NCBI RefSeq assembly: GCF_030929505.1
Contig: NZ_JAVFVV010000025.1
Span: 1 to 64,000 of the forward strand
Direction of reading: 5' to 3'
Length of the DNA stretch: 64,000 bases
Source of the DNA: Mesorhizobium sp. LHD-90
GTDB lineage: Bacteria; Pseudomonadota; Alphaproteobacteria; Rhizobiales; Rhizobiaceae
This document shows, piece after piece, positions 45,706-55,023 of the stretch. The translations under genes were made by a program, and so were the position numbers. How positions within the stretch are numbered: the first letter of the stretch is position 1; each line of letters begins with the position of its first letter. The notes beneath the pieces are model-generated. The model made no database searches, had not been told where the DNA came from, and saw only the letters and a list, made by a program, of their open reading frames with translations.

Positions 45706-48700
45706 ATGGTAGCCACGGACGCCAGAACGAGACCCGCAAAGCTGCGACGCGACTGGCGCTACCGGTTTGTCACGGCCAGGGACCGGCTGCTCATCGAACT
45801 GGGCATCGAAAACCACGCGCTGGCGATCTATGACGGCTGGCGGTCGATGCATGAGCGTGTTGTCCAAGGCCTTGCCGAACGAACCGCTTCGCATTCCGCA
45901 GTCCAGTCGGCAGCCCGCTTCTCGCTCGGGCTGCTGCCGTTGGCGCGCACGCGCAAGCTCTACAAAGCCAGCCTCACCGCAATTCACGCCCGCAGCGACC
46001 GCGACGCCTTGCCGGAACTGCTGGCGGCGATGGTCGAGTTCGAGACGATCTCCCGTGCTGCTCCGCTCTCGGCGGGGTTCAAGATTCTCGAGCTGCTTTC
46101 CTCGGAAAAGGGCCGCCAGGAACTGGCGGCGGCAGCGGGACGCGTGCTGACGAAACATCCGAACAGTCCGTTTCTAATCTATCTGCGCGCCGCGTCCCTG
46201 GCGAAGAACGGCAACATAACCGAGGCGCACGATCTCGTCATGGCCGCAATTCAGCGTTGCCAGGAGGCCGCCACCTCCGGAGTGCTCACCGAAAGAAACA
46301 AGCGGCGCTACAACCAGCTCAACAAGGTCTGGCGAGTCATCGATACGATCTCGCGGGACGCCGCCGCCTGGTCCGACGGCAGCAACGGCGACATGCCTGC
46401 CTGGGCGAAGCCGGAAGGCCCGTCTGCCGATACGGCCGTGCCAGACGCCGCGGAATCGGTTCGCGGCGAGGCGGGCCAATCCCCGCTCGTGTTCTCCGAG
46501 CAGTTGCTCCAAGGCCGGCAGTACGACCGCTACCTGGAGGTCTGCAAGAACGAGTTCGATGATGCCGAGGGCCTGCACGAGAAGTTCGGCGCCTTGCGGG
46601 ACATGCTGCGGGAGGGCCTGCGGCGGACCGCCGACTACCATGCGCCCTACAGTCTCGCCTCCGCCTGTTTCGAAGAGATCAAGCCCCGATGGGCGAAGCT
46701 GGCCGATCCATCGCATATCGACAGCCGGACCAGTTGGACCGCGATGCGGGCCACCGCGAAGCTGCTTTCCGAGGCCCTGCAAATCGCGCGACAGTTGCGG
46801 CGGGCCGACGACGTCGCCCGGCTGGAGCGGTCCCTGCTCTATCTGGCCGGCAAGCCGGCCGCGGCCACTGCCATCTGGACGGCCTGTTTCGCGCTCGTCG
46901 AAGACAGTTCCGACGCCTATGTCAAAGAGACGATCGATCTGGTGACCCGCGCGCGCCGCGATCCCGAAGGCGACGCGGACCTTCGCGAGTATTTCATGTG
47001 GGCGCGCAGGGTCCAGCGCTACGATCTCGCCGATGCTCTCTATGATCGGCTTCCGGCAAGGCGCAAGATCTCGAAAGGCGTGCTGCACTATGCGGCGGTG
47101 CTTCAGCAGGAAGGCCGATTCGCGGAGGCGGCGAACCTGATCCGGACGATGAATGCGAATTTGCTGAGGCAGCCCGGGTCGCTCGACGCCAACTTCAACT
47201 GGTCGCAGATCCGCCGTGCGGGCGAACTGGAGTTCGCGGCCGAAACAGCACAGCTCTACAGCAGCGTTCCGCAACCCCGCTCGCCGCAGGGCGTCATTTT
47301 CCTGGCGCCGCGCGGCATCGTGCAGATGCGGCTGTTTCCGCTGGTCGTCCTGATGGAGATGAAGAAACGGGGCTGGGCCGTCGTTCCGTTGACGAAGGGC
47401 GCGCTTCCGCTGGAGCCGACCGGCGTCGCCGAAATCGACCGTTTCCTGGGTTGCATGACGCTGGAGGGAAAGCTCGATCGCAAAATCGCCGGGCACTTTC
47501 CGGAGGTTTCGGGTTTCGAGGGCGACGTCGTCAACGGGCACTTGCGCTGGAACGGCGTCAATCTCGATCATGTCCTGTGGGAAGACGCCGCAATCAACCG
47601 CCGCCGCTACCACGTCGACTACACATGCCCGTCGCTGCGCGGCGTCCTCGACCGTCTCGCGCGGTGGACCAAGGTCTACTGTTCGGTGCTGGAGGCGGCC
47701 AACGGGGCAATCGTCGGTCAAGGAATGCGCTGCGGTTTCCTGGTGCTTCAACAATCGCGCTTGCCCGACGCCGTGGTGAGGCTTCGCCTCCAGGAAATCG
47801 GCGACGCCGACAAATTCTTCTGCGTGCACTCCGCCAACGGCTACGAGAACTATTTCGTCAACTTCAAGTCGGCCGTTTCGACCAAGACCGCCCTGCGCAA
47901 CCTGACCCGCCACGCCGAAATGCGGACCGCGAGCTTCCCCGTGCCGGAAGAGTTCGAGGCGTTCTATCGCGACAATCGCGCGAGCGCGCCGGAGATGCTG
48001 CGTTCGGTCCAGGACATTACGCGCACGCGGCGCTCGACCGCCGGACAAACCGAGCGCGCGCAGGAGGCGCGATCCTGCATGGAGCAGATCGTTGCCTGGC
48101 GAAAGCGCGGCGGCAAGGTCGCATGCCTGTTCGGCAAGGTCGTATGCGACTCCGGCGTACCGTTCGATGGGGGGACTGCCCATTCGAGCTTGAAGGACTG
48201 GCTGAACCACGCGATCGATTGCGTGCGGGGAAGCGATACGCTGCTGCTGATCAAGCCTCATCCTCACGAGACTCGCAACGAGATCGGCGTGTTCCTGACG
48301 GAATGGTTCGTCGACCTCATCGAAGGGGAGTTGCCGGAGAATGTCGTCGTGCTCGGCCATCGCTGGTTCGACCTGCACGACCTGGAAGGCCTGATCGATC
48401 TCGGCGTGATATACAACGGCACGAGCGCCGCCGAACTCGGCGTGCTAGGCATTCCCGCAGTGCTCGGCAATCATTTCGCGCCGATCGACTATCCGATCGG
48501 CCATGCCGTGCCCAGGGACCGGGCGCATTTCCGGGCCTTGCTGCGCTTCGAGGAAGCAGCGGCCGTGGCGCCGGACCTGCAGGAGCGCGCCGCCGCATGG
48601 CTGACCTTCATGAGCAGCGGCGGCGTTTCGCGCGACTACCGCTATCACGCGCGTCCGATCACCAACAAGATCGTCTATCCGCCATGGTGGTTCGCCGAGG

Positions 48701-48804
48701 ATCTCGAGCGTTATGACGCGCAGGGCGACCGCGACGTGGAACTGCTTGCCGAGGAGATCGTGGCCACAGGCCACGGCGACCCCAGCCTGAAAGCCGCAGA
48801 GTAG
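45706..48804 (+). CDS. Large putative polysaccharide glycosyltransferase with helical-repeat N-terminus (1032 aa)
   Basis: ATG 45706 with CAGGGA upstream. No signal peptide or membrane segment. The first half (residues about 60-510) is helical and TPR-like (LHYAAVLQQEGRFAEAANLI, YLRAASLAKNGNITEAHDLV). The second half resembles capsule-type GT-B transferases: GVIFLAPRGIVQMRLFPLVV near 525, LLLIKPHPHETRNE near 850 and VIYNGTSAAELGVLGIPAVL near 905, which fit a nucleotide-sugar-binding C-terminal domain. The kpsC-like gene begins at the next base, so they are cotranscribed. Probably assembles or modifies the K-antigen, possibly using CMP-activated sugars (inference). Confidence 0.65.
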   Translation: MVATDARTRPAKLRRDWRYRFVTARDRLLIELGIENHALAIYDGWRSMHERVVQGLAERTASHSAVQSAARFSLGLLPLARTRKLYKASLTAIHARSDRDALPELLAAMVEFETISRAAPLSAGFKILELLSSEKGRQELAAAAGRVLTKHPNSPFLIYLRAASLAKNGNITEAHDLVMAAIQRCQEAATSGVLTERNKRRYNQLNKVWRVIDTISRDAAAWSDGSNGDMPAWAKPEGPSADTAVPDAAESVRGEAGQSPLVFSEQLLQGRQYDRYLEVCKNEFDDAEGLHEKFGALRDMLREGLRRTADYHAPYSLASACFEEIKPRWAKLADPSHIDSRTSWTAMRATAKLLSEALQIARQLRRADDVARLERSLLYLAGKPAAATAIWTACFALVEDSSDAYVKETIDLVTRARRDPEGDADLREYFMWARRVQRYDLADALYDRLPARRKISKGVLHYAAVLQQEGRFAEAANLIRTMNANLLRQPGSLDANFNWSQIRRAGELEFAAETAQLYSSVPQPRSPQGVIFLAPRGIVQMRLFPLVVLMEMKKRGWAVVPLTKGALPLEPTGVAEIDRFLGCMTLEGKLDRKIAGHFPEVSGFEGDVVNGHLRWNGVNLDHVLWEDAAINRRRYHVDYTCPSLRGVLDRLARWTKVYCSVLEAANGAIVGQGMRCGFLVLQQSRLPDAVVRLRLQEIGDADKFFCVHSANGYENYFVNFKSAVSTKTALRNLTRHAEMRTASFPVPEEFEAFYRDNRASAPEMLRSVQDITRTRRSTAGQTERAQEARSCMEQIVAWRKRGGKVACLFGKVVCDSGVPFDGGTAHSSLKDWLNHAIDCVRGSDTLLLIKPHPHETRNEIGVFLTEWFVDLIEGELPENVVVLGHRWFDLHDLEGLIDLGVIYNGTSAAELGVLGIPAVLGNHFAPIDYPIGHAVPRDRAHFRALLRFEEAAAVAPDLQERAAAWLTFMSSGGVSRDYRYHARPITNKIVYPPWWFAEDLERYDAQGDRDVELLAEEIVATGHGDPSLKAAE

Positions 48805-50955
48805 GTGACGTTGGGCTCCGGCTTGCAGTCACGAAGCGCCGAAACGTCGGGCTCGCTCCCTCCGCGAGATGACGGCGGACCGGATGTTCGCGAAGTCAAC
48901 CCGTCTGCGACGGAGGAAATGACTGACGGGCGGATGTCGACCGTCGGGCTCGCCTCGCGCCGCCTGAGCCGGCTTGCCAGGATATCGGAGTTCCTCGGCG
49001 CCAGCACCGTCCAACTCAAGCGTTTCAGCACGCCGTTCTGGCGCCGGAACGTCGAGACATGCGATCAGATCGCCGGATGGGGGAGGAAGCCGACGTCGCT
49101 CAAGGCGCGGCGGGCGGCTGTGGCCGCCGGGCTGCCGTTCCTTTGCCTGGAGGACGGTTTCCTGCGCTCCGTCGGAAGCGGCGGCGAGGAGCCGCCGCTC
49201 TCAATCGTCGTCGACGACACCGGCATCTACTACGACGCGACCACGCCTTCCGCGCTGGAACGGCTGATCGCGGCGCCGCTCACCGACAGTCAGATTGCGC
49301 GCACGCGGCGGTTGATGGCGGCATGGCGGACGGGCCGCGTCTCCAAATACAACAAGACCCGCGACTATTCCGGTCTCCTGCCAGAACGTTTCGTGCTGGT
49401 CGTCGACCAGACCTTCAACGACGATTCCATTCGCTGCGGGCTTGCCGACGTGTCCAGCTTCCAGCGGATGCTCGAGGCCGCGATCCGCGAGAACCCGGAC
49501 TGCACAGTGCTGGTGAAGACGCATCCCGACGCGCTCGCCCGACGCCGCAAGGGCCATTTCGACCTCAAGCGCATCGCCGGCCTTCCGCGCGTCGAGATCC
49601 TGTCGGCCGACTGTCACGCCGCCTCGATCCTCGAAAAGGCCGAAGCCGTCTATACGGTGACCTCGCAGATGGGGTTCGAGGCGCTGATCTGGGGCAAGCC
49701 GGTGCGCTGCTTCGGCGTTCCGTTCTATGCGGGCTGGGGGCTGACGCAGGACGAGGCGCGGACGCCGGAGCGCCGGCGCGGCGCCAGCCTGGAACAACTG
49801 GTGCACGCGGCTCTCGTCGCCTACCCGCGCTACATAGACCCCGAGACCGGCAGGCGCTGCGAGGCCGAGACGGTCCTCGAGCATATCGCGTTGCAGCGCC
49901 GGATGCGGTCCCGCTTCCCGACGCCGCTCTACTGCTTCGGATTCTCCGTCTGGAAAAACCCGATGATCCGCGATTTCCTGGCGGGCTCGAAGCTTCATTT
50001 CCACACGCGCTTCCGCCGCGTTCCCGAAGGCCGGACGACGGTCATCTGGGGCAATACGTTCAAGGATCGCATCCACAACGACACGCCGGCCCTCCGCGTC
50101 GAGGACGGGTTCATACGCTCGATCGGGCTGGGCGCCGAGCGGCGACGGCCGCTCTCGCTGGCGATCGATCCGGCCGGCATCTATTATGACTCCAGCAAGC
50201 CGTCGGCGCTGGAAGCCATTCTGCAGTCGACCGCCTTCGACCCGGTGCTGATCGCCCGAGCGGCGGCGCTGCGCGAGCGGCTCGTCGCGGAGCGGTTGAG
50301 CAAATACAATCTGCGGGCGGAGCACTGGTCCAGGCCGGACACGGAACGGCTGGTCGTGCTGGTTCCGGGACAGGTCGAGACCGACGCCTCTATCCAGTTC
50401 GGCGCGCCCGGCGTGCGGCGCAACATCGACCTGCTGCGCGCGGTGCGCGAGGCACTGCCCGATGCCCATGTCGTCTACAAGCCGCATCCAGACGTCGTCG
50501 CCGGCCTGCGCGAACCCGGAACGGACGAAGCCCGCGCGGCGGAATTCTGCGACGAGGTGGTGACCGGCGCCTCGATCGTGCAGATGATCGATCAGGTCGA
50601 TGAGGTGCATGTGCTGACCTCGTTGGCCGGGTTCGAGGCGCTGATCCGCGCCAAGGGAGTGACCTGCTACGGCCAGCCCTTTTATGCCGGCTGGGGGCTG
50701 ACGCGCGACGTGCTGCCGATCGCCCGGCGCAGCCGCCGTCTCACAATAGACGAACTGGTGGCTGGCGCGCTGATCCTTTATCCAACCTATGTCAGCCGCG
50801 TCAGCGGCCGCTTCATCACGCCGGAGCAGGCGGTGGACGACCTGCTTGCCTGGCGCGAGAAGGGGGACGAGCACGAAACGTCGGCCGGCCGGGCATGGCG
50901 GCTGTTGAAGAAGGTCGAAAGGCTGCTGCAGACCGCCCTGCCGCGCTTGCGGTGA
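48805..50955 (+). CDS. kpsC: KpsC-like capsular polysaccharide beta-Kdo transferase (two tandem domains)
   Basis: 716 residues from GTG 48805; ATG 48919 or 48934 would give about 675. Two homologous Capsule_synth modules are visible. Module 1 has GLPFLCLEDGFLRSVG, IVVDDTGIYYDATTPSALER and VYTVTSQMGFEALIWGKPV. Module 2 has LRVEDGFIRSIGLGAERR, AIDPAGIYYDSSKPSALEAI and VHVLTSLAGFEALIRAKGV. The duplicated architecture is that of KpsC, which adds the alternating beta-Kdo linker to phosphatidylglycerol as anchor for group 2 capsules. Overlaps operon-wise with the preceding large transferase; convergent with kpsT. Confidence 0.88.
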   Translation: MTLGSGLQSRSAETSGSLPPRDDGGPDVREVNPSATEEMTDGRMSTVGLASRRLSRLARISEFLGASTVQLKRFSTPFWRRNVETCDQIAGWGRKPTSLKARRAAVAAGLPFLCLEDGFLRSVGSGGEEPPLSIVVDDTGIYYDATTPSALERLIAAPLTDSQIARTRRLMAAWRTGRVSKYNKTRDYSGLLPERFVLVVDQTFNDDSIRCGLADVSSFQRMLEAAIRENPDCTVLVKTHPDALARRRKGHFDLKRIAGLPRVEILSADCHAASILEKAEAVYTVTSQMGFEALIWGKPVRCFGVPFYAGWGLTQDEARTPERRRGASLEQLVHAALVAYPRYIDPETGRRCEAETVLEHIALQRRMRSRFPTPLYCFGFSVWKNPMIRDFLAGSKLHFHTRFRRVPEGRTTVIWGNTFKDRIHNDTPALRVEDGFIRSIGLGAERRRPLSLAIDPAGIYYDSSKPSALEAILQSTAFDPVLIARAAALRERLVAERLSKYNLRAEHWSRPDTERLVVLVPGQVETDASIQFGAPGVRRNIDLLRAVREALPDAHVVYKPHPDVVAGLREPGTDEARAAEFCDEVVTGASIVQMIDQVDEVHVLTSLAGFEALIRAKGVTCYGQPFYAGWGLTRDVLPIARRSRRLTIDELVAGALILYPTYVSRVSGRFITPEQAVDDLLAWREKGDEHETSAGRAWRLLKKVERLLQTALPRLR

Positions 50956-50977
50956 CGGCAAAGCCATCTGGACCGGA

Positions 50978-51673
50978 TCAGTCCGCCATGGCTTCGGACG
51001 CGATTTTCGGAGCCTTTACGGAATCGCCCGCGGATTCGTAATATTTGATCGCCCTGTTGAGGCTGGAGAATTCGAGCAGCCGGCCGTTTTCCAGCACGAC
51101 GCCGTGCTGGCAGAACTCCTTCATGATCGAAGCGCTGTGGGAGATCAACAGGACGGTGGCGTTCTTCAGCCTTTCCTCCAGGACGAGCTTGCTCTTGCGT
51201 TTGAACGACGGGTCGCCCACCGCGATGACCTCGTCGATCAGATAGTAGTCGAACTGGATGGACATCGAGATGCCAAAAGCCAGCCGCGCCCTCATGCCGC
51301 TGGAATAGGTCTTGACCGGCTGCTTTATGGCGTCGCCGATCTCGGCGAAGTCCTCCACGAAATCCAGCAGTTCCGAATAATTCCTGCCGTAGATGCGGGA
51401 GACGAAGGCAAGATTCTCGCGGCCGGTCAACGAGCCGTGCAGGCCGCCGTTGAAACCCAGCGGCCAGGAGACGCGCGAGGACCGCTCCACGGTGCCGGAA
51501 TCCGGCATCTCGGCGCCCGACAGCAACCGCATCAGCGTGGACTTGCCCGCGCCGTTGCTGCCCATGATGGCGATGTTCTTGCCGGGCAGGAAGTCGGTCG
51601 TGATGTCTTTGATCACGACCTTGCGACCCCTCCAGGAGGGGTAGGACTTCACCACGTTCTTCAGTCGAATCAT
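50978..51673 (-). CDS. kpsT: Capsular polysaccharide ABC exporter ATP-binding protein
   Basis: 231 residues. Walker A IMGSNGAGKSTLMRL, the ABC signature VKTYSSGMRARLAFGIS and Walker B FDYYLIDEVIAVGDP are complete. MIRLKNVVKSYPSWRGRKVV and the length match KpsT/Wzt-type polysaccharide exporters. It powers export of the lipid-anchored polymer across the inner membrane and needs a KpsM permease, which is not in this window. It follows the kpsE-like gene on the minus strand after 70 bp. Confidence 0.93.
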   Translation of the reverse strand: MIRLKNVVKSYPSWRGRKVVIKDITTDFLPGKNIAIMGSNGAGKSTLMRLLSGAEMPDSGTVERSSRVSWPLGFNGGLHGSLTGRENLAFVSRIYGRNYSELLDFVEDFAEIGDAIKQPVKTYSSGMRARLAFGISMSIQFDYYLIDEVIAVGDPSFKRKSKLVLEERLKNATVLLISHSASIMKEFCQHGVVLENGRLLEFSSLNRAIKYYESAGDSVKAPKIASEAMAD

Positions 51674-51743
51674 GACTTCACCGCTGCGGTTCGATCGGCG
51701 TCGACCGATCGAGCCAAGGACATCCGGGGTCGGGAGACCGCGA

Positions 51744-54572
51744 TCACACCGTGTGGTCGCGGATCGCCTGAGCGACGAGATAGCCGATCAGCCACACAAC
51801 GCAGAGGCCGAAGAAGGCCACAAGCGTGTTGATCAAGCCCAGCGGATAGAGCGGTATCTCCGGCAGGTTCGGCTCGACCGCGATGGCGAAATAGCGGTCC
51901 TGACGACGCGCCTCCGCCTGAGACGTCTCCAGCGAGGAGAGCGCGGCGGTATAGGCTTTCTCCGCGAATTCCTGCTCCAGCGCCAACACGTTGTATTCGG
52001 TCAACTTGTTGGTCAGCGTCCGGTTGTCGCCGGTCTTGCCCTCGCCTCCCGATCCGATGACTTGCCGCCTGGCATCGAGTTCGGCCTGGTCGGCGTCGAT
52101 CTGGCGGTTGAGCACCAGCACCGAGGGCGAATCCGGGCTGGCAGTACGCAACAACACCGCGCGCCGTGATTTGGCGTCGATGATCTTGGCTTCCAACCCC
52201 TGGACAAGGGCCAGTTCCGCTTGTCCCAGAGCGAGAGGGTCGGTGATCTGCGTCGTATCCCGGAACTGTGCCATGCCTTGCCGTGCGGCGACCAGCCGGT
52301 CCTCGGTGCGGGTGACCTCGGTCTGGGCGTTGGTGATCAACTGCTCGCGCGCCTTGGTCGACAAATCGTTGACGAGTTCGGTTGAAACCTTGAGCACGGC
52401 GTTCGCTATCGCCGCCGAATCCTCGCCGCTGAAGGCGTTCACCTGGAACGTGGTGATCGAGGTGGTCGAATTGTAGCTGGCGTCGATCATCCAGCGCCAA
52501 TAGTCGATGAATTTCTCCAGCGGCATGTTCGGATCGATGCGATAGACGAAATCGACGTCCGGCTTCGAAAAGAACTGACGCATGTCGATGCCGAGCTTCT
52601 CCTGGATATCGAGCAGGATCTGCTTGGAGTGGATGTAGTCGATGACGATATAGGCGTCGCCCGCCTTCTCCGTGGCTCCTGGGATCGCATTGAGTCCGAG
52701 ATTCTCCAGCGTGGAGCGTTCGGTGCCACGTACGGCGAAACGCATCTCGGAACGGTACTGGTCCGAGGCGATGAACAGATAATAGAGGCCGACCAGCAGC
52801 GCCGGCACGATTACCGCCGCCAGGAAGGAGAGTTGCGCCCAACTGACCGACTTGCGGAGCCGCCCGATCCAACCGGCGGGGACGGAAACTTCCGGCACAG
52901 GTACTTCCGGCAGCGGCTTGAGTTCCGGAACCGTCACAGGCTTGGGTGCGGCCGGCGCCTTGGCGACAGCCGGCGCGGGAGCCTTGGCGACGGCCGGCGC
53001 CGCGGCTTTGGCGACGGCTGGCGTGGCGGACTTGTCCGGCTCGGGAACTGAAGGCTTAACAACCGTCAAGGACGCTGTTTTGGCGGGTATCGGAGCGGCA
53101 GCCGTCGCAGCGGCAGGCGCTGCGGGCTGAGGGGCCTTGGCAGGCGGAGTGCTGGCGGCCGGCGCCGCGCTCTTCACCAGCGACAGAGCCGGTGGCCCGC
53201 CTGGGGCCTGCTCCCCCGCAGAGGCCGGTGCCGGCCCTTTCGGCGCCGGAATCCCGCTCGCCGGCGAAGGGGACTGCGTGGTGGCGGTCGTCGGATCCGA
53301 TGCGGGCTTGCTTTCGACGATTCCCCTGAGCACTATCCTGGCGCGCTTCCAGGCAATCTCTGCCTTCCTGAGCGCGACTTCGGCCCGCTTGACAGACCTC
53401 GGATCGGCATCCTCATTGGCCGCCTTGGCGTCATTGCGAGCTTCCTCGAGCGCGATCACGGACCTTTTGACATCCGCCTTGGCCTGCGCCTCAGCCACGG
53501 GGCTGTAAGCGCTTTCCGAAGCGGCAGGCGGCTCCGCCGCGGTGCTGGCTACCGGCGGATTGAGGGAAGGGGCTTGAAGGTTGGCGACATCGGACGTCGC
53601 CGCATCGGACTTGCGATCAGACACAGCCGGTCGCGTTTCCGCAGATGCGGATGGCGTAGGCATCTTGGCGACGACCCGCGCCAAGGCGGCCTCGGCGGCG
53701 ATGCTTGCAAGGCGAGAGACTCCTGCGGCGGTCCTTGAAATGTCGGCCTTCTCCATGGACGTGGTCACGGAGGGTTTCGACGGGGACCCACGCTGATCGA
53801 GAACCTTGGGCTGATCCATGCTCTTCTCCACGACTGGCTTTGCCGGAATCGCTGCAGGCATTTGAGCCGACATCGGCCGCACAGACGGTGTAACAATGTT
53901 GCCCGGTTGGGGAACTCCAGCTCCCGGCTGGGACTGCGGCCGCGGGGGCGTTGCGAGCGGCGCGGGATTCACCCTGTCACCGGGGAGTGGCGAATTCGTG
54001 ACCGAATGCCCGGATGACGGTCGCGCCTGGCTCAATCCGTCGGCCAATGGGTGGAACGCCCTCGGCGCGGCGCTCTCGCTCGGCCGGATCGCAGCGGAAG
54101 GAACAGGCCGCGATTGTACCGGTGCAACCGGGGAAACGGGCGCGGGATTGCTGGCCGCCGCCGGCGCGGCAGGCCTTTGCGCCGCCAGACCCGGCACGAT
54201 CCGCAGGGAGTCGGGCGCAGGTGCCGGCGGCCGCGACCGTTCAGAGATCGGCAACGTCGGCGTTGTCAGCGGCCACGCCGGCCGCGGCAGAGCCGGTGCG
54301 GGGTCATTGGCCGGCGGGCTCCTCCGCTCGGCCAGCGGAATGGCGGCCGCAAGCCCGGCAAAGATGTCCGCAGCCGGTCTCGGCGTGGCAGGCTGCGCAA
54401 CGGGGAAGACGGGTCCAGCGTCCGGCCTGGCCAGCGGCGCGACCTGTGGCGGCGGCCCGCCGGCCGGAGGGCTCGGCGGCTGTGCACTCGGCGGCTGTGC
54501 AAAGGCGTCGCCGAAGTCCGGATCAAGCCGTAACGCTTCGACGATTGCGTTGACCGTATCGTTCTCGTTCAC
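51744..54572 (-). CDS. KpsE/RkpR-like capsule export inner-membrane protein with giant N-terminal extension (942 aa)
   Basis: Residues about 585-605 form a transmembrane helix (LSFLAAVIVPALLVGLYYLF). A periplasmic coiled-coil domain of the polysaccharide co-polymerase/KpsE type follows (NAQTEVTRTEDRLVAARQG, LGQAELALVQGLEAKIIDAK), and a second helix lies near the C-terminus (LVAFFGLCVVWLIGYLVAQA). KpsE proteins are about 380 residues; here some 560 residues precede the membrane domain. They are Pro/Ala-rich and mostly disordered, with one charged helical segment (SVIALEEARNDAKAANEDAD) and repeated AVAKAPAPAV-type units. The C-terminal function is bridging the exporter to the outer-membrane channel; the role of the cytoplasmic tail is unknown. 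Confidence 0.85.
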   Translation of the reverse strand: MNENDTVNAIVEALRLDPDFGDAFAQPPSAQPPSPPAGGPPPQVAPLARPDAGPVFPVAQPATPRPAADIFAGLAAAIPLAERRSPPANDPAPALPRPAWPLTTPTLPISERSRPPAPAPDSLRIVPGLAAQRPAAPAAASNPAPVSPVAPVQSRPVPSAAIRPSESAAPRAFHPLADGLSQARPSSGHSVTNSPLPGDRVNPAPLATPPRPQSQPGAGVPQPGNIVTPSVRPMSAQMPAAIPAKPVVEKSMDQPKVLDQRGSPSKPSVTTSMEKADISRTAAGVSRLASIAAEAALARVVAKMPTPSASAETRPAVSDRKSDAATSDVANLQAPSLNPPVASTAAEPPAASESAYSPVAEAQAKADVKRSVIALEEARNDAKAANEDADPRSVKRAEVALRKAEIAWKRARIVLRGIVESKPASDPTTATTQSPSPASGIPAPKGPAPASAGEQAPGGPPALSLVKSAAPAASTPPAKAPQPAAPAAATAAAPIPAKTASLTVVKPSVPEPDKSATPAVAKAAAPAVAKAPAPAVAKAPAAPKPVTVPELKPLPEVPVPEVSVPAGWIGRLRKSVSWAQLSFLAAVIVPALLVGLYYLFIASDQYRSEMRFAVRGTERSTLENLGLNAIPGATEKAGDAYIVIDYIHSKQILLDIQEKLGIDMRQFFSKPDVDFVYRIDPNMPLEKFIDYWRWMIDASYNSTTSITTFQVNAFSGEDSAAIANAVLKVSTELVNDLSTKAREQLITNAQTEVTRTEDRLVAARQGMAQFRDTTQITDPLALGQAELALVQGLEAKIIDAKSRRAVLLRTASPDSPSVLVLNRQIDADQAELDARRQVIGSGGEGKTGDNRTLTNKLTEYNVLALEQEFAEKAYTAALSSLETSQAEARRQDRYFAIAVEPNLPEIPLYPLGLINTLVAFFGLCVVWLIGYLVAQAIRDHTV

Positions 54573-55023
54573 TCGCCCAGTCCCCGCTTCTTAGGCCTTG
54601 AGCCGTTGGCGCAACGCCAAGTATCCGCCGAATTTGTCATAATCTCGGCGAGTAGAACATTTGGGCCGCACCGCCGACGGTTGTGGCGGACGACCCGGCA
54701 AATCAACGCCCTTATACGACAAAATGCAGTCCGGCGCATCCCCGTCGGCTTTGCCAGGCAAGCCAGCATCCAATTACGCGCGACCAAGCCGGATTCCGGA
54801 ACGCAAGACTATCGTACCGAAGGCTCGAGATGCCCGTATCCGTGGAATTTTGCAAGAAACCCCGAAATACTTCGGTCAAAAGGGCAGAAAAAGCCACAGC
54901 CATTGGTTGACAATCCGCCGCAGCCTGACGGAAAGTATCGGATGGGCAGCGGTTCCTCCTCGCCAGCGCGACGGCGGCCGGATGCTCCAGAAAAACAAGC
55001 CAGAGGGTGGCAGGAGATACGAG
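54573..55023. other. Divergent intergenic region between the kpsE-like gene and the betaine ABC transporter
   Basis: About 450 bp. No gene supported. It should carry promoters for both directions; the segment 54640-54900 is AT-richer. A good ribosome site (AGAGGGTGGCAGGAGATACG) precedes ATG 55024. Confidence 0.45.
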
